In this document: piece after piece, positions 28,836-38,460 of the stretch
Layout of the letters: each line of letters begins with the position of its first letter
Position numbering within the stretch: position 1 is the stretch's first letter
NCBI GenBank assembly: GCA_020853025.1
Contig: JADYZP010000009.1
Coordinates: 22,410 to 86,409, forward strand
Direction: 5' to 3'
Source: Burkholderiales bacterium
GTDB taxonomy: Bacteria; Pseudomonadota; Gammaproteobacteria; Burkholderiales; Casimicrobiaceae
Length of the DNA stretch: 64,000 bases
Notes under the pieces: model-generated
Told to the model about the DNA's origin: nothing
The model's database searches: none
Seen by the model: only the letters and a program-made list of their open reading frames with translations
Position numbers and translations under genes: made by a program

Positions 28836-29588
28836 ATGAAAATCCTCATTCCGATCAAGCGCGTCGTCGATTACAACGTCAAGGTCCGGGTAAAGTCCGA
28901 CGGTTCAGGCGTGGACACGACCAACGTCAAGATGTCGATGAACCCCTTCGACGAGATCGCCGTCGAGGAAGCGGTGCGCCTGAAGGAAAAGGGTGTCGCG
29001 ACCGAGATCGTCGCCGTATCCTGTGGAGTTGCCGCATGCCAGGAGACGCTGCGCACCGCGCTGGCGCTGGGCGCCGACCGGGCAATCCTGATCGAGACCG
29101 ACGTGGAACTGCAGCCGCTCGCGGTCGCCAAGCTGCTGGCAGCGCTGGCCGCGGAAGAGAAGCCCGAGCTCATGATCCTCGGCAAGCAGGCGATCGACGA
29201 CGACGCCAACCAGACCGGCCAGATGTTGGCGGCACTGCTCGACTGGCCGCAGGCGGCGTTCGCGTCGAAGGTCGACATCGCCGCCGGCGTGGCCACTGTC
29301 AAGCGCGAGGTCGACGGCGGCACCGAGACGGTCGAGATGAAGCTGCCGGCGATCGTGACCACCGATCTGCGGCTGAACGAGCCTCGCTACGCGACGCTGC
29401 CGAACATCATGAAGGCCAAGAAAAAGCCGCTGACGACGACGACGCCGGCGGCGTTGAACGTCGACGTGGCACCGCGCCTGACCACGCTCAAGGTCGTCGA
29501 ACCACCGAAGCGCAAGGGCGGCGGCAAGGTCGCCGACGTCAAGGAACTCGTTGCGAAGTTGCGCACCGAGGCCAAGGTTATCACCTGA
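28836..29588 (+). CDS. etfB: Electron transfer flavoprotein subunit beta
   Basis: A 250-residue EtfB/FixA protein starting [18 protein letters not shown]. The AMP-binding and family signature is present in [22 protein letters not shown]. EtfB pairs with EtfA to accept electrons from acyl-CoA dehydrogenases. etfA follows after 17 bp; an acyl-CoA dehydrogenase gene and, convergently, ETF-quinone oxidoreductase lie just downstream. Confidence 0.96.
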   Translation: MKILIPIKRVVDYNVKVRVKSDGSGVDTTNVKMSMNPFDEIAVEEAVRLKEKGVATEIVAVSCGVAACQETLRTALALGADRAILIETDVELQPLAVAKLLAALAAEEKPELMILGKQAIDDDANQTGQMLAALLDWPQAAFASKVDIAAGVATVKREVDGGTETVEMKLPAIVTTDLRLNEPRYATLPNIMKAKKKPLTTTTPAALNVDVAPRLTTLKVVEPPKRKGGGKVADVKELVAKLRTEAKVIT

Positions 29589-29605
29589 TCAGCACCCAAG
29601 AGCCC

Positions 29606-30538
29606 ATGACCATCCTCGTACTCGCGGAACACGACAACGCGTCGCTCAAGTCCTCCACCGGCCACGCTATCGCGGCGGCGGCGCGGCTCGGCGGCGACAT
29701 CCACGTGCTGGTGGCCGGCCACGACGCGCAAGGCGCTGCACAGGCGGCTGCACAATTCGAAGGCGTGGCCAAGGTGCTGCTGGCCGACGCCGCGCACCTC
29801 GCGGCGCCGACGGCGGACAACGCGGCGTCGACAGCGTTGTCGCTGCTCCCCGGCGCCTATACGCACGTCGTCGCCGCCGCCACCGGCTTCGGCAAGAGCA
29901 TCATCCCGCGCATCGCAGCGAAGCTCGACGTGGCACAGGTGTCCGAAGTGACGGCGATCGAGGCGCCGGACACCTTCGTGCGGCCGATCTATGCCGGCAA
30001 CGCGTTCGCGACCGTGCAATCGAAGGATCCGATCAAGGTGCTGACAGTGCGCACGACGGCCTTCGACAGCCCGAAGACCGGCGGCAGCGGTGCGATCGAG
30101 ACCATCGAAGCCGCAGCCGATTCCGGGTTGTCCAGGGTGACCGGCGCCGAACTCACCAAGTCGGAGCGGCCGGAGTTGACCAGCGCGCGGGTTGTGATTT
30201 CCGGAGGTCGCGGCTTGGGCAGCAGCGAGAATTTCAAGTTGCTCGAGGCATTGGCGGACAAGCTGCAGGCGGCGATCGGTGCTTCGCGTGCGGCGGTCGA
30301 TGCCGGCTACGTGCCCAACGACTACCAGGTCGGGCAGACCGGCAAGATCGTTGCGCCCGATCTCTATATCGCGGTCGGCATCTCGGGCGCGATCCAGCAT
30401 TTGGCGGGCATGAAGGACAGCAAGGTGATCGTCGCGATCAACAAGGACCCGGAGGCGCCGATTTTTCAGATCGCGGACTACGGTCTGGTCGGCGACCTGT
30501 TTGCGCTGGTCCCGGAATTCACCGCCGAACTCGGCTAG
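29606..30538 (+). CDS. etfA: Electron transfer flavoprotein subunit alpha
   Basis: A 310-residue EtfA/FixB protein. The C-terminal FAD domain shows [38 protein letters not shown] and [20 protein letters not shown], the standard signature. It carries the redox FAD of the EtfAB dimer. Co-transcribed with etfB. Confidence 0.97.
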   Translation: MTILVLAEHDNASLKSSTGHAIAAAARLGGDIHVLVAGHDAQGAAQAAAQFEGVAKVLLADAAHLAAPTADNAASTALSLLPGAYTHVVAAATGFGKSIIPRIAAKLDVAQVSEVTAIEAPDTFVRPIYAGNAFATVQSKDPIKVLTVRTTAFDSPKTGGSGAIETIEAAADSGLSRVTGAELTKSERPELTSARVVISGGRGLGSSENFKLLEALADKLQAAIGASRAAVDAGYVPNDYQVGQTGKIVAPDLYIAVGISGAIQHLAGMKDSKVIVAINKDPEAPIFQIADYGLVGDLFALVPEFTAELG

Positions 30539-30645
30539 CACCGCCATGGGCGCCATCCATTCCGCTGCGGACTTTAGGTCGATTCGTCTAGCGGCGTCGC
30601 TGTAGTCTCAAGGGTCACTGTTCACTCTTTCAGGCTGATCCACCC

Positions 30646-32451
30646 ATGAGCACCTATTACGCGCCTTTGGCCGAAATGCAATTCGTGATGAACCACCTGG
30701 CGGGACTCGAGCAGGTGGCGAAGCTTCCGGGCTTCGAAGACGCGACACCCGACACCGTTGCCGCCATTCTCGACGAGGCGGCGAAATTCGCGACGCAGGT
30801 GCTCGATCCCCTCAACGCCTCCGGCGATCGCGAAGGTTCGAAACTCCTTGAAGGTGGCGTCGTGAAGACGCCTGCAGGCTTCAAGGACGCCTACCTCCAG
30901 TACTGTGACAACGGCTGGAATGGCCTCACCAAAAGCCCCGAATACGGCGGCCAGGGTCTGCCGCAGCTGGTCGCGACGGCGGTCGAGGAGATGTGGCATG
31001 CGTCGAACCTCGCCTTCGACCTGTGTCCACTGCTAACGCAGGGTGCGATCGAGGCGATCGAGCTGCGCGGGTCGGACGCGTTGAAGAAGAAATTCCTGCC
31101 GAGGATGGTCGCTGGGACCTGGACCGGCACGATGAACCTGACCGAGCCGCAGGCCGGCTCGGATCTGGCCGCCGTGCGCACGCGCGCGATCGCGCAAGGT
31201 GACGGAACCTACAAGCTGCACGGCCAGAAGATCTTCATCACCTTCGGCGAGCACGATTACACCGACAATATCGTTCACCTGGTCCTCGCACGCACTCCGG
31301 ATGCGCCGGACGGGGTCAAGGGCATTTCGCTTTTCGTCGTGCCCAAGTTCCTGGTCAACGACGATGGCACGCCGGGAGCGCGCAACGACGTGCATTGCGT
31401 ATCGCTCGAGCGCAAGCTCGGCATCCATGCCAGTCCGACGGCGGTGCTCGCCTACGGTGATCACGGCGGCGCGACCGGCTATCTGGTCGGCGAGGAAAAC
31501 CGCGGCCTCGAGTACATGTTCATCATGATGAACCTCGCGCGCTTCTCGGTCGGCCTCGAGGGCGTCGGCATCTCGGATCGCGCGTATCAGCGCGCCGTGA
31601 CCTATGCGCGCGACCGCGTGCAGGGGAGGGCGGTCGGGCTCGAAAAGAATGCGGCCACCGGCGCCATCATCGATCACCCAGATGTGCGGCGGATGCTGAT
31701 GACCATGCGCGCATACACCGAGGCGACCCGTGCGGTCGCCTACGTGACGGCAGCGGCACTCGACAACGCGGCGAACAACCCCGACGCGTCGGCGCGCGCA
31801 AAGGCACAGGCCTTCGCCGATTTCATGATTCCGATCGTCAAGGGCTGGTCGACCGAGGTCGCACAGGAAGTCGCCGCGCTCGGCGTGCAGGTGCATGGCG
31901 GCATGGGTTTCATCGAGGAGACCGGCGCCGCGCAGCATTTGCGCGACGCGCGCATCACGACCATCTACGAAGGCACCACCGGCATTCAGGCCAACGACCT
32001 GATCGGGCGCAAGACCGCACGCGACTCCGGAGCGGTGGCGAAAGCCGTTGTCGCTGAAATCCACAAGGTGGCGGCGACGCTCGCCGCGCGCAGCGAGCCA
32101 TCGCTGCAGGCGATCGGCGTCGCGCTGGCCGCGGCGACCGCGGACCTGCAGGCCGCGCTCGACTGGATGGTGCCGGCTTATGGCCAGCGCACGCGCGCAG
32201 CGCACGCGGTGGCGGTCGCGTACCTCAAGTTGTGGGGACTGGCCGCCGGCGGATGGCAGATGGGCCGGGCGGCGCTCGTCGCCGCCGACCAACAGGCGGC
32301 GGCGGGCGGCGGCGACCCGGCGTTTCTGCACGCCAAGATCGCTACCGCGCGCTTCTATGCGGACTGCCTGCTGCCGCAGGCGTCGGCGTATGCGCGCACG
32401 GTCCTGCACGGCAGCGAAAGCGTGCTGGCCCTCGACGTCGAAGCGTTCTGA
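30646..32451 (+). CDS. Acyl-CoA dehydrogenase (600-residue, C-terminally extended type)
   Basis: A 601-residue flavoenzyme. The N-terminal extension starts with MSTYYAPLAEMQFVM, typical of the long acyl-CoA dehydrogenase subgroup. The FAD/substrate region TGTMNLTEPQAGSDLAAVRT and the segment IYEGTTGIQANDLIGRK, which precedes a C-terminal AcdC-type domain, are clear. It oxidises acyl-CoA to 2-enoyl-CoA and reduces ETF, whose genes lie 107 bp upstream. Chain-length preference cannot be read. Confidence 0.95.
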   Translation: MSTYYAPLAEMQFVMNHLAGLEQVAKLPGFEDATPDTVAAILDEAAKFATQVLDPLNASGDREGSKLLEGGVVKTPAGFKDAYLQYCDNGWNGLTKSPEYGGQGLPQLVATAVEEMWHASNLAFDLCPLLTQGAIEAIELRGSDALKKKFLPRMVAGTWTGTMNLTEPQAGSDLAAVRTRAIAQGDGTYKLHGQKIFITFGEHDYTDNIVHLVLARTPDAPDGVKGISLFVVPKFLVNDDGTPGARNDVHCVSLERKLGIHASPTAVLAYGDHGGATGYLVGEENRGLEYMFIMMNLARFSVGLEGVGISDRAYQRAVTYARDRVQGRAVGLEKNAATGAIIDHPDVRRMLMTMRAYTEATRAVAYVTAAALDNAANNPDASARAKAQAFADFMIPIVKGWSTEVAQEVAALGVQVHGGMGFIEETGAAQHLRDARITTIYEGTTGIQANDLIGRKTARDSGAVAKAVVAEIHKVAATLAARSEPSLQAIGVALAAATADLQAALDWMVPAYGQRTRAAHAVAVAYLKLWGLAAGGWQMGRAALVAADQQAAAGGGDPAFLHAKIATARFYADCLLPQASAYARTVLHGSESVLALDVEAF

Positions 32452-32581
32452 CATCCGGTCATCCCCGCGCAGCCGCCGGGAGACAGAGATACCACGCGAG
32501 CTTGCGCGTATCGCCAATATTCGGACATCGTCGGCGCAAGGGTCAAGCGGAGTCCGCGGCGGGAACAGGGAACGGAAGCGG

Positions 32582-33502
32582 GTGGGCGCGCAGCACATTC
32601 GCCTGGGCATCGACCTGGGCGGCACGAAGATCGAAATCGTCGCTCTGGACGACGGGGGCAGCGAGCGGCTTCGGCGGCGGGTGCCGACGCCACAAGGCGA
32701 TTACGACGCCACGCTCGCCGTGATCGCCGGCCTGGTCGCCGACGCCGAACGTACGCTGGGGATCGCTGGAGGCAAGGCGTCGATCGGTATCGGCACGCCG
32801 GGATCGCTGTCGCGCGCAACGGGCCTCTTGCGCGGGTCGAATTCGGCATGCCTGAACGGCCGGCGGTTCCGCTCCGACCTCGAGACCCGCGTTGGCCGGG
32901 AAGTCCGCATCGCCAACGACGCCAACTGCTTCGCGCTGAGCGAGGCGATCGACGGCACGGGCGCCGGCCGACACGTCGTATTCGGGGCGATTCTGGGCAC
33001 CGGCGTCGGCGCGGGCATCGTCATCGACGGCCGCGCATGGGCAGGGCGCAACGCGATTGCCGGCGAGTGGGGGCACAATCCGCTGCCGTGGCCGCGCGAC
33101 GACGAGCGACCGGGGTCGCCTTGCTACTGCGGTCGCCACGGATGCATCGAGACGTGGCTGTCGGGACCTGCGTTCGAGCGCGATCATCGCGATCACTCGG
33201 CAAACGGTGCGTCGACCGTTGGCATCGTCGCCGCCGCGGCCGCCGGCGACCGCCTATGCAAGGCGTCGCTCGAGCGCTACGCGGAGCGCCTGGCGCGCGC
33301 GTTGGCGCACGTGATCAACATCCTCGATCCGGACGTGATCGTGCTCGGGGGCGGCATGTCGAACGTCGAGATGCTCTACGCAGCAGTCCCGGCGTTGTGG
33401 GCGCCGTGGATCTTCTCCGATCACGTTGACACGCAACTGGTGCGCAACGCGCACGGCGATTCGAGCGGGGTGCGCGGCGCCGCGCGGCTGTGGCCGCCGT
33501 GA
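32582..33502 (+). CDS. ROK family sugar kinase
   Basis: A 306-residue kinase from GTG 32582. The phosphate loop IRLGIDLGGTKIEIV, the catalytic Asp region ANDANCFALSEA, the ROK motif GTGVGAGIVIDG, GEWGHNPLPW, and the zinc-binding CYCGRHGCIETWLSGPAF are all present. ROK kinases of this type phosphorylate fructose, glucose, mannose or N-acetylglucosamine. No sugar-uptake genes are nearby to narrow this. It ends 6 bp from the convergent ETF-QO gene. Confidence 0.92.
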   Translation: MGAQHIRLGIDLGGTKIEIVALDDGGSERLRRRVPTPQGDYDATLAVIAGLVADAERTLGIAGGKASIGIGTPGSLSRATGLLRGSNSACLNGRRFRSDLETRVGREVRIANDANCFALSEAIDGTGAGRHVVFGAILGTGVGAGIVIDGRAWAGRNAIAGEWGHNPLPWPRDDERPGSPCYCGRHGCIETWLSGPAFERDHRDHSANGASTVGIVAAAAAGDRLCKASLERYAERLARALAHVINILDPDVIVLGGGMSNVEMLYAAVPALWAPWIFSDHVDTQLVRNAHGDSSGVRGAARLWPP

Positions 33503-33508
33503 CCGTCG

Positions 33509-35194
33509 CTACATCGACGTGTAGTTGGGCCCGCCGCCGCCTTCCGGCGTCACCCAGTGAATGTTCTGCTTCGGGTCCTTGATGTCGCAGGTCTTGCAGT
33601 GCACGCAGTTCTGCGCGTTGATCTGCAGGCGCTTCGCCGGCGCGGCTGTTGTATCGGCGGCGGCGGACGCAGCATCGGCGTCGACGAATTCGTAGACGCC
33701 GGCCGGGCAGTAGCGTGCCTCGGGACCATCGTAGACGCGCAGGTTGACGTCGACCGGAATCGCCGGATTGCGCAGTTGCAGGTGCACCGGCTGGTCGTCC
33801 TCGTGATGGGTGTTGGACAGGAACACCGACGAGAGCTTGTCGAAAGTGAGCACGCCGTCGTATTTCGGGTAGTCGATGCGCGGCATTCCGGCGGCGGGTT
33901 CGAGCGACTCGTGGTCGGCCTTGCCGTGCCGCAGCGTCCACGGCACCAGCGCGCCCATGCCGAGATCATTCAGCCACATGTGTGCGCCGCCGTGCAGCGA
34001 GCCCAGCCACATCCCCCACTTCAGCCCCGGCTTCACGTTGCGCACCTTGTAGAGATCGGCGTAGACCCAGGACTTCCTCCAGGCGTCATCGAGGTCCGCG
34101 ACTTCGTCGTGTGCGCGCCCCGCGCCGAGCGCGGCAAACACCGATTCCGCCGCCAGCATGCCGGTCTTCATCGCGTTGTGGCTGCCCTTGATCCGCGGCA
34201 GGTTGACGAAGCCGGCGGAGCAGCCGATCAGCGCGCCTCCGGCAAAGGCGAGCTTCGGCACCGACTGCAGACCGCCTTCGTTGATTGCACGCGCGCCGTA
34301 GGCCAGGCGCTTGCCGCCGTCGAAGGTTCCGCGGATCGCCGGATGCGTCTTGAAGCGCTGGAATTCATCGTACGGCGACAAATACGGGTTTTCGTAGTTC
34401 AGGTGCACGACAAAGCCGACCGACACGAGTCCATCGTCCAGGTGATAGAGAAAGGATCCGCCGCCGGTGTCGCTGTCGAGCGGCCAGCCCTGGCTGTGGA
34501 TGACCAGCCCCTTGTGGTGCCGATCGGGCACAACCTGCCAGAGCTCCTTGATGCCGATGCCGTATTTCTGCGGCTCGACGCCGTCGCGCAGGTTGAACTT
34601 CTTCATCAGCTCCTGCGACAGCGAGCCTCGACAGCCTTCGGCAAACAGCGTGTACTTGGCGTGCAGTTCCATGCCCGGTGCGTATTCCGGCTTGCGCGTG
34701 CCGTCGCGTGCGACACCCATGTCGCCGGTCGCCACACCGCGCACGGCGCCGTGGTCGTCGTAGAGCACCTCGGCCGCCGGAAAGCCCGGGTAGATCTCCA
34801 CCCCCAGCGCCTCGGCCTGCTGCGCCAGCCAACGGCAGACGTTGCCCAGGCTGACGACGTAGTTGCCGTGGTTGCTCATCAGCGGCGGTAGCGCCCAATT
34901 TGGAATGCGGCGCGCGTCCTGCGCCGTGAGCAGCAGGAAACGGTCTTCGGTCACCGCGGTATGCAGCGGGGCGCCGCGCGATGGCCAATCCGGCAGCAGC
35001 TCGTTCAGGCCCTTGGGATCGACCACCGCGCCGGAGAGGATGTGCGCGCCGACCTCCGACCCCTTTTCCAGGATGCAGACAGAAACGTCGCGCTGTCCGG
35101 CGGCTGCGAGTTGCTTCAGGCGAATCGCCGCAGCGAGCCCCGACGGGCCGCCGCCGACGATCACGACATCGTATTCCATGGCTTCGCGGGTCAT
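33509..35194 (-). CDS. Electron transfer flavoprotein-ubiquinone oxidoreductase
   Basis: A 561-residue monotopic flavoprotein. It begins with the FAD loop YDVVIVGGGPSGLAAAIRL, contains the ETF-QO blocks GAVVDPKGLNELLPDW and GSHNAMKTGMLAAESVF, and ends with a 4Fe-4S domain INAQNCVHCKTCDIKDPKQN. It passes electrons from EtfAB to ubiquinone, completing the route acyl-CoA dehydrogenase to ETF to quinone encoded in this block. ATG 35194 is chosen because the FAD loop follows six residues later. Confidence 0.97.
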   Translation of the reverse strand: MTREAMEYDVVIVGGGPSGLAAAIRLKQLAAAGQRDVSVCILEKGSEVGAHILSGAVVDPKGLNELLPDWPSRGAPLHTAVTEDRFLLLTAQDARRIPNWALPPLMSNHGNYVVSLGNVCRWLAQQAEALGVEIYPGFPAAEVLYDDHGAVRGVATGDMGVARDGTRKPEYAPGMELHAKYTLFAEGCRGSLSQELMKKFNLRDGVEPQKYGIGIKELWQVVPDRHHKGLVIHSQGWPLDSDTGGGSFLYHLDDGLVSVGFVVHLNYENPYLSPYDEFQRFKTHPAIRGTFDGGKRLAYGARAINEGGLQSVPKLAFAGGALIGCSAGFVNLPRIKGSHNAMKTGMLAAESVFAALGAGRAHDEVADLDDAWRKSWVYADLYKVRNVKPGLKWGMWLGSLHGGAHMWLNDLGMGALVPWTLRHGKADHESLEPAAGMPRIDYPKYDGVLTFDKLSSVFLSNTHHEDDQPVHLQLRNPAIPVDVNLRVYDGPEARYCPAGVYEFVDADAASAAADTTAAPAKRLQINAQNCVHCKTCDIKDPKQNIHWVTPEGGGGPNYTSM

Positions 35195-35243
35195 TCTCGT
35201 CGCTTTTGCATTGTGTTGCGGCGCACCTCGACAGCGGGCAGCC

Positions 35244-35251
35244 ATTATAAT
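35244..35251. promoter_or_regulatory. Shared palindromic -10 element of two divergent promoters
   Basis: ATTATAAT at 35244-35251 contains TATAAT on both strands, shifted by two bases. It lies about 42 bp before the thioesterase start (plus) and 50 bp before the ETF-QO start (minus). Neither side has a strong -35 box. The two promoters would compete for the same DNA. Confidence 0.4.
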
Positions 35252-35292
35252 CGGCAGTTGCACACAGCACTGCCCATGACGCATCCCCGCCC

Positions 35293-35709
35293 ATGACGCA
35301 TCCGCGCCTTCTGGTTCACACGTCGGTACAAGCCATGCGCTGGGGCGACATGGACGCGCTCGGCCATGTCAACAACACCGTCTATTTCCGCTACATGGAG
35401 CAGGCGCGCATGGAATGGCTGTTCGCGCAAACACGCTCGGGCAGCGGCTACGACGACGGGCGCGGGCCGGTCATCGTCAACGCCAGCTGCAATTTCCTGC
35501 TGCCGCTGGTCTATCCGGGCGACGTCGAGGTGCGCATGTATCTCGGCAGTCCGGGTCGCTCGAGCGTCGGCAGCTACTACGACGTCATTGCCGACGGGAA
35601 AAAGTATGCAGACGGCGCGGCGAAGATCGTCTGGATCGACGTCGGAACCGGTCGCCCGACACCGTTGCCCGAATCGATCGCGGCGCCGTTGCGCGACCTC
35701 GCGGCGTAG
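35293..35709 (+). CDS. Acyl-CoA thioesterase (4HBT/YbgC type hotdog)
   Basis: A 138-residue single-hotdog thioesterase with the active-site loop MRWGDMDALGHVNNTVYFRYME, including the catalytic Asp of the 4-hydroxybenzoyl-CoA thioesterase family. It probably hydrolyses short acyl-CoA esters and is divergent from ETF-QO. A remnant of an acetoacetyl-CoA synthetase gene follows after 6 bp. Confidence 0.9.
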   Translation: MTHPRLLVHTSVQAMRWGDMDALGHVNNTVYFRYMEQARMEWLFAQTRSGSGYDDGRGPVIVNASCNFLLPLVYPGDVEVRMYLGSPGRSSVGSYYDVIADGKKYADGAAKIVWIDVGTGRPTPLPESIAAPLRDLAA

Positions 35710-35715
35710 CCGACC

Positions 35716-35877
35716 ATGCCCGGCAGCCTATGGGAGCCGTCACCGGAGCGCATCGCGCAGGCGAACATCACCGCCTTCGCTGCGGCGATCGAGGCCAGGC
35801 ATGGCGTCGATGCCGACAGCGACGCCAATCGCGAAGCGCTGGAACAGTATCGCGATCGCGATGAACTCAAGACCTAA
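35716..35877 (+). pseudogene. N-terminal remnant of an acetoacetyl-CoA synthetase-like gene
   Basis: A 53-codon frame reading LWEPSPERIAQANITAF ... ARHGV matches the opening of acetoacetyl-CoA synthetases (LW-PSPERI--AN-T-F). These are normally about 650 residues, but here the frame ends at a TAA at 35875 and isochorismatase-like sequence begins 18 bp later. The adenylate-forming core is absent. This looks like a truncated gene; expression as a short peptide is possible because the start is intact. Confidence 0.6.
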
Positions 35878-35895
35878 GACCGCTCGATCGCGGCC

Positions 35896-36438
35896 ATGCT
35901 GATCGACGCGCAACGCTCGGTGCTGCTCGTCGTCGACCTGCAGGAGAAGATGCTGCCAGCCATCGCCGACCACGAGACTCTCCTCGCCAACGCGACCTGG
36001 TTGATTCGCGCCGCGCGCAGGATCGGCGTGCCCGTCGCAGCGGTCGAGCAGTATCCACAGGGATTGGGTCCGCTGGTGCCGGCGGTCCGCGAGCTGGTCG
36101 GCGCGGACGCGATCGCCGCCAAGACGCACTTCTCGTGTGTGGCCGAGCGTTGCCTTGCCCGGTTGCCCGGATGCGAGCGCGCGCAGATCGTGGTCATCGG
36201 TACCGAAGCCCACGTCTGCGTGATGCAGTCGGTGCTGGATCTGCGCACCGCAGGAAGGGAAGTCTTCGTCGTCGCCGACGCGGTCGGCTCGCGGCGGGCG
36301 CTCGACCGCGATCTGGCGCTCGCGCGCATGCGCGACGAAGGCGTACGCATCGTCACCCGCGAAATGGCGGTGTTCGAGTGGCTGCGCGAAGGGGCAACGC
36401 CGCTGTTCCGCGACGTCAACCGGGAATTCCTGCGCTAG
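35896..36438 (+). CDS. Isochorismatase-family hydrolase (YcaC-like)
   Basis: A 180-residue cysteine hydrolase. The catalytic Asp is in LLVVDLQEKMLPA, the Lys in AAKTHFSC, and the nucleophile Cys in GTEAHVCVMQSVLDL. The cis-peptide GTEAHVCV motif is typical. Substrates of this group are small amides or unknown. No siderophore genes are near, so isochorismate is unlikely. Confidence 0.9.
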   Translation: MLIDAQRSVLLVVDLQEKMLPAIADHETLLANATWLIRAARRIGVPVAAVEQYPQGLGPLVPAVRELVGADAIAAKTHFSCVAERCLARLPGCERAQIVVIGTEAHVCVMQSVLDLRTAGREVFVVADAVGSRRALDRDLALARMRDEGVRIVTREMAVFEWLREGATPLFRDVNREFLR

Positions 36439-36528
36439 GATGAAACGTCCCCCACGCTCGCCACGCTCGCTGCGCCCAAAGGAGCGCATCAGTTCCTTGG
36501 GTGGCGAGACGCGCCCTAAAATGCCGAC

Positions 36529-37491
36529 ATGAGCCTCGTCGCCATACTCGTCGCACTCGCGCTCGAACAATGGCGGGCCTTCGATTGGCGCTCCGGCGCC
36601 GAGCGCGGCTTCGTCCAGTACGCGCGCACGCTGGAGCGCAACTTCAACGGCGGCACGCGCCAGCATGGCGTTTACGCGATACTGGCGGCACTGGTGCCGC
36701 CGGTGCTTCTCGTCGGAACCGCGTACTGGCTGGCCGACGCTGCGCATCCGCTGTTGGGCATGCTGGTCAACGTCGTCGTGCTTTATTTCCTGATGGGCTT
36801 TCGCCGCTTCAGTCACGCGATCTCGGCGATCGTCGTGGCGTTGCAGACGGGTGACCTCGCCGCTGCACGCCGCGCGCTCGCGACCTGGCGGGGCGGCTCC
36901 TCCGCGGATTTCGCCAGTTCCGACATCGCGCGGCTGGCGATCGAGCGTGGCCTCGTCGATGCCTATAGGCAGGTGGTCGCCGTGCTGTTCTGGTTCGTCG
37001 TGCTGCCGGGACCGGCCGGAGCGGTCCTCTACCGGGCGGCCGCACTGCTCGCCGAGGAGTGGCAGGGCCCGGTGCCGGGAGTCGAGCCGTCGCCGCTCGT
37101 GCAGTCACGCAACGAGTTCGGATTGCCGGCGCGGGGGCTGCTGGCGGTTCTCGACTGGATCCCGGTACGCCTTACGGCATTATCGTTCGCCGTCGTCGGC
37201 GATTTCGAGGACGCGGTGGCGTGCTGGCGCACGCAGGCCTCACGCTGGGCGACGCACGACGGCGGCACGGCGATCGGCATCCTGCTCGCGTCCGGCGGTG
37301 GCGCGCTGGGTGTGCAGCTGGGTGGCATGCTGCCGTCACTGGCGGGCGATCCCGACGTCCGGCCGGACCTGGGACTTGGCGACCCGGTCGAGCCCGAAGT
37401 GCTGCCGTCTGCCGTGGGTCTCGTCTGGCGGGCGCTGGTGTTGTGGCTGCTGCTGATCCTGCTGCTGACGATCGCCAATCTCGCGCCGTAG
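36529..37491 (+). CDS. CobD/CbiB family membrane protein
   Basis: A 320-residue protein with several membrane segments that starts with a CbiB-like region (LVAILVALALEQWRAF) and has YFLMGFRRFSHAISAI and SRNEFGLPARGLLAVLDWIPVRLTALSFAVVGDF. CbiB/CobD makes adenosylcobinamide, but this betaproteobacterial subgroup usually sits outside cobalamin loci, as here. The biochemical role is therefore uncertain. Confidence 0.8.
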   Translation: MSLVAILVALALEQWRAFDWRSGAERGFVQYARTLERNFNGGTRQHGVYAILAALVPPVLLVGTAYWLADAAHPLLGMLVNVVVLYFLMGFRRFSHAISAIVVALQTGDLAAARRALATWRGGSSADFASSDIARLAIERGLVDAYRQVVAVLFWFVVLPGPAGAVLYRAAALLAEEWQGPVPGVEPSPLVQSRNEFGLPARGLLAVLDWIPVRLTALSFAVVGDFEDAVACWRTQASRWATHDGGTAIGILLASGGGALGVQLGGMLPSLAGDPDVRPDLGLGDPVEPEVLPSAVGLVWRALVLWLLLILLLTIANLAP

Positions 37492-37536
37492 CACGCTGCG
37501 GGCGACTTTTGGGGTAGCGTCCCGATTGCGGATCGG

Positions 37537-38460
37537 TCAGCGTGCCTTGCCGCGCGCGAAATTCGCTTCGGCCTGCAATGTGTGCAACAGCCGCAGGCGG
37601 TGGGGCGCGATGCGCCCGGCAACCACGGCTTCGGTCACCGCGCAGCCGGGCTCCGCGTCGTGGCGGCAGTCGCGAAAGCGGCAATGGCCCAGATGCGGGC
37701 GGATCTCGACAAAGGCCTCCGCGATTCGTGCCGGCTCGAGTTGCGCCAGGCCGAAGATCTTCATGCCGGGTGAATCGACGATCCACGTGTCGCGGCCGAG
37801 CGCGGGCAAAGGATAGAGCGTCGTCGACGTCGTCGTGTGGCGACCTGCGCCAAGAGAGTCGGATACGTCGGCGGTGCGCACGCCGGCTTCCGGCAGCAGC
37901 GCGTTGATCAGTGTTGACTTTCCCATGCCTGACTGTCCTACCAGCACCGTGCGCTGATCGGCAAGCCAGTCGAGCGCCGGTGCCGGGTCCGCGATGGCCG
38001 CGAGTTCGACGATTCCGCAGCCGAGTGCCGCGAACGGCGCCAGGCGCTTGCGAAGCACCTCGAATCCGGGCAGATCTGACTTGTTGGCAAAAAGAACGAA
38101 GCGGCAGTCGGTGCTTTCGGCGGCGATCATCCAGCGATCGATCAGCTCTTCGTCGAGCGAAATATCCGGAGCGACCACACCTGCGATCTGCGTGACGTTG
38201 GCCGCGAGCAGCTTGTCTTTGAACGCGTCGGAGCGGTAGACGAGATTGCTCCGCGCGGCGACCGATTCGATGGCGCCGCCACCGGCCACGCGGCGGATTT
38301 CCACCCGGTCGCCGACCGCGACCTGCAGCGACCGGCCCTTCAGCACGCAGGCGACACGCTCGCCGTCGGCCAGCGCGACGACGAAGTGGCGCCGGTAGGC
38401 GGCAACCACGAGGCCTGGTGTCGGAGACGCCGCGTCGGAACGCGTCGCGCGTCGCGTCAA
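37537..38460 (-). CDS. rsgA: Ribosome small-subunit-dependent GTPase A
   Basis: A 307-residue circularly permuted GTPase. OB-fold N-terminus, G4 in LFANKSDLP, G1 in VLVGQSGMGKSTLINALLP, G2 in GRHTTTSTTLYPL, G3 in WIVDSPGMKIFGL, and a C-terminal zinc motif HCRFRDCRHDAEPGC. RsgA promotes late 30S maturation and releases RbfA. The likely start is TTG 38460, overlapping the phhB stop as TTGA; no ATG is available nearby in frame. Confidence 0.93.
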   Translation of the reverse strand: MTRRATRSDAASPTPGLVVAAYRRHFVVALADGERVACVLKGRSLQVAVGDRVEIRRVAGGGAIESVAARSNLVYRSDAFKDKLLAANVTQIAGVVAPDISLDEELIDRWMIAAESTDCRFVLFANKSDLPGFEVLRKRLAPFAALGCGIVELAAIADPAPALDWLADQRTVLVGQSGMGKSTLINALLPEAGVRTADVSDSLGAGRHTTTSTTLYPLPALGRDTWIVDSPGMKIFGLAQLEPARIAEAFVEIRPHLGHCRFRDCRHDAEPGCAVTEAVVAGRIAPHRLRLLHTLQAEANFARGKAR

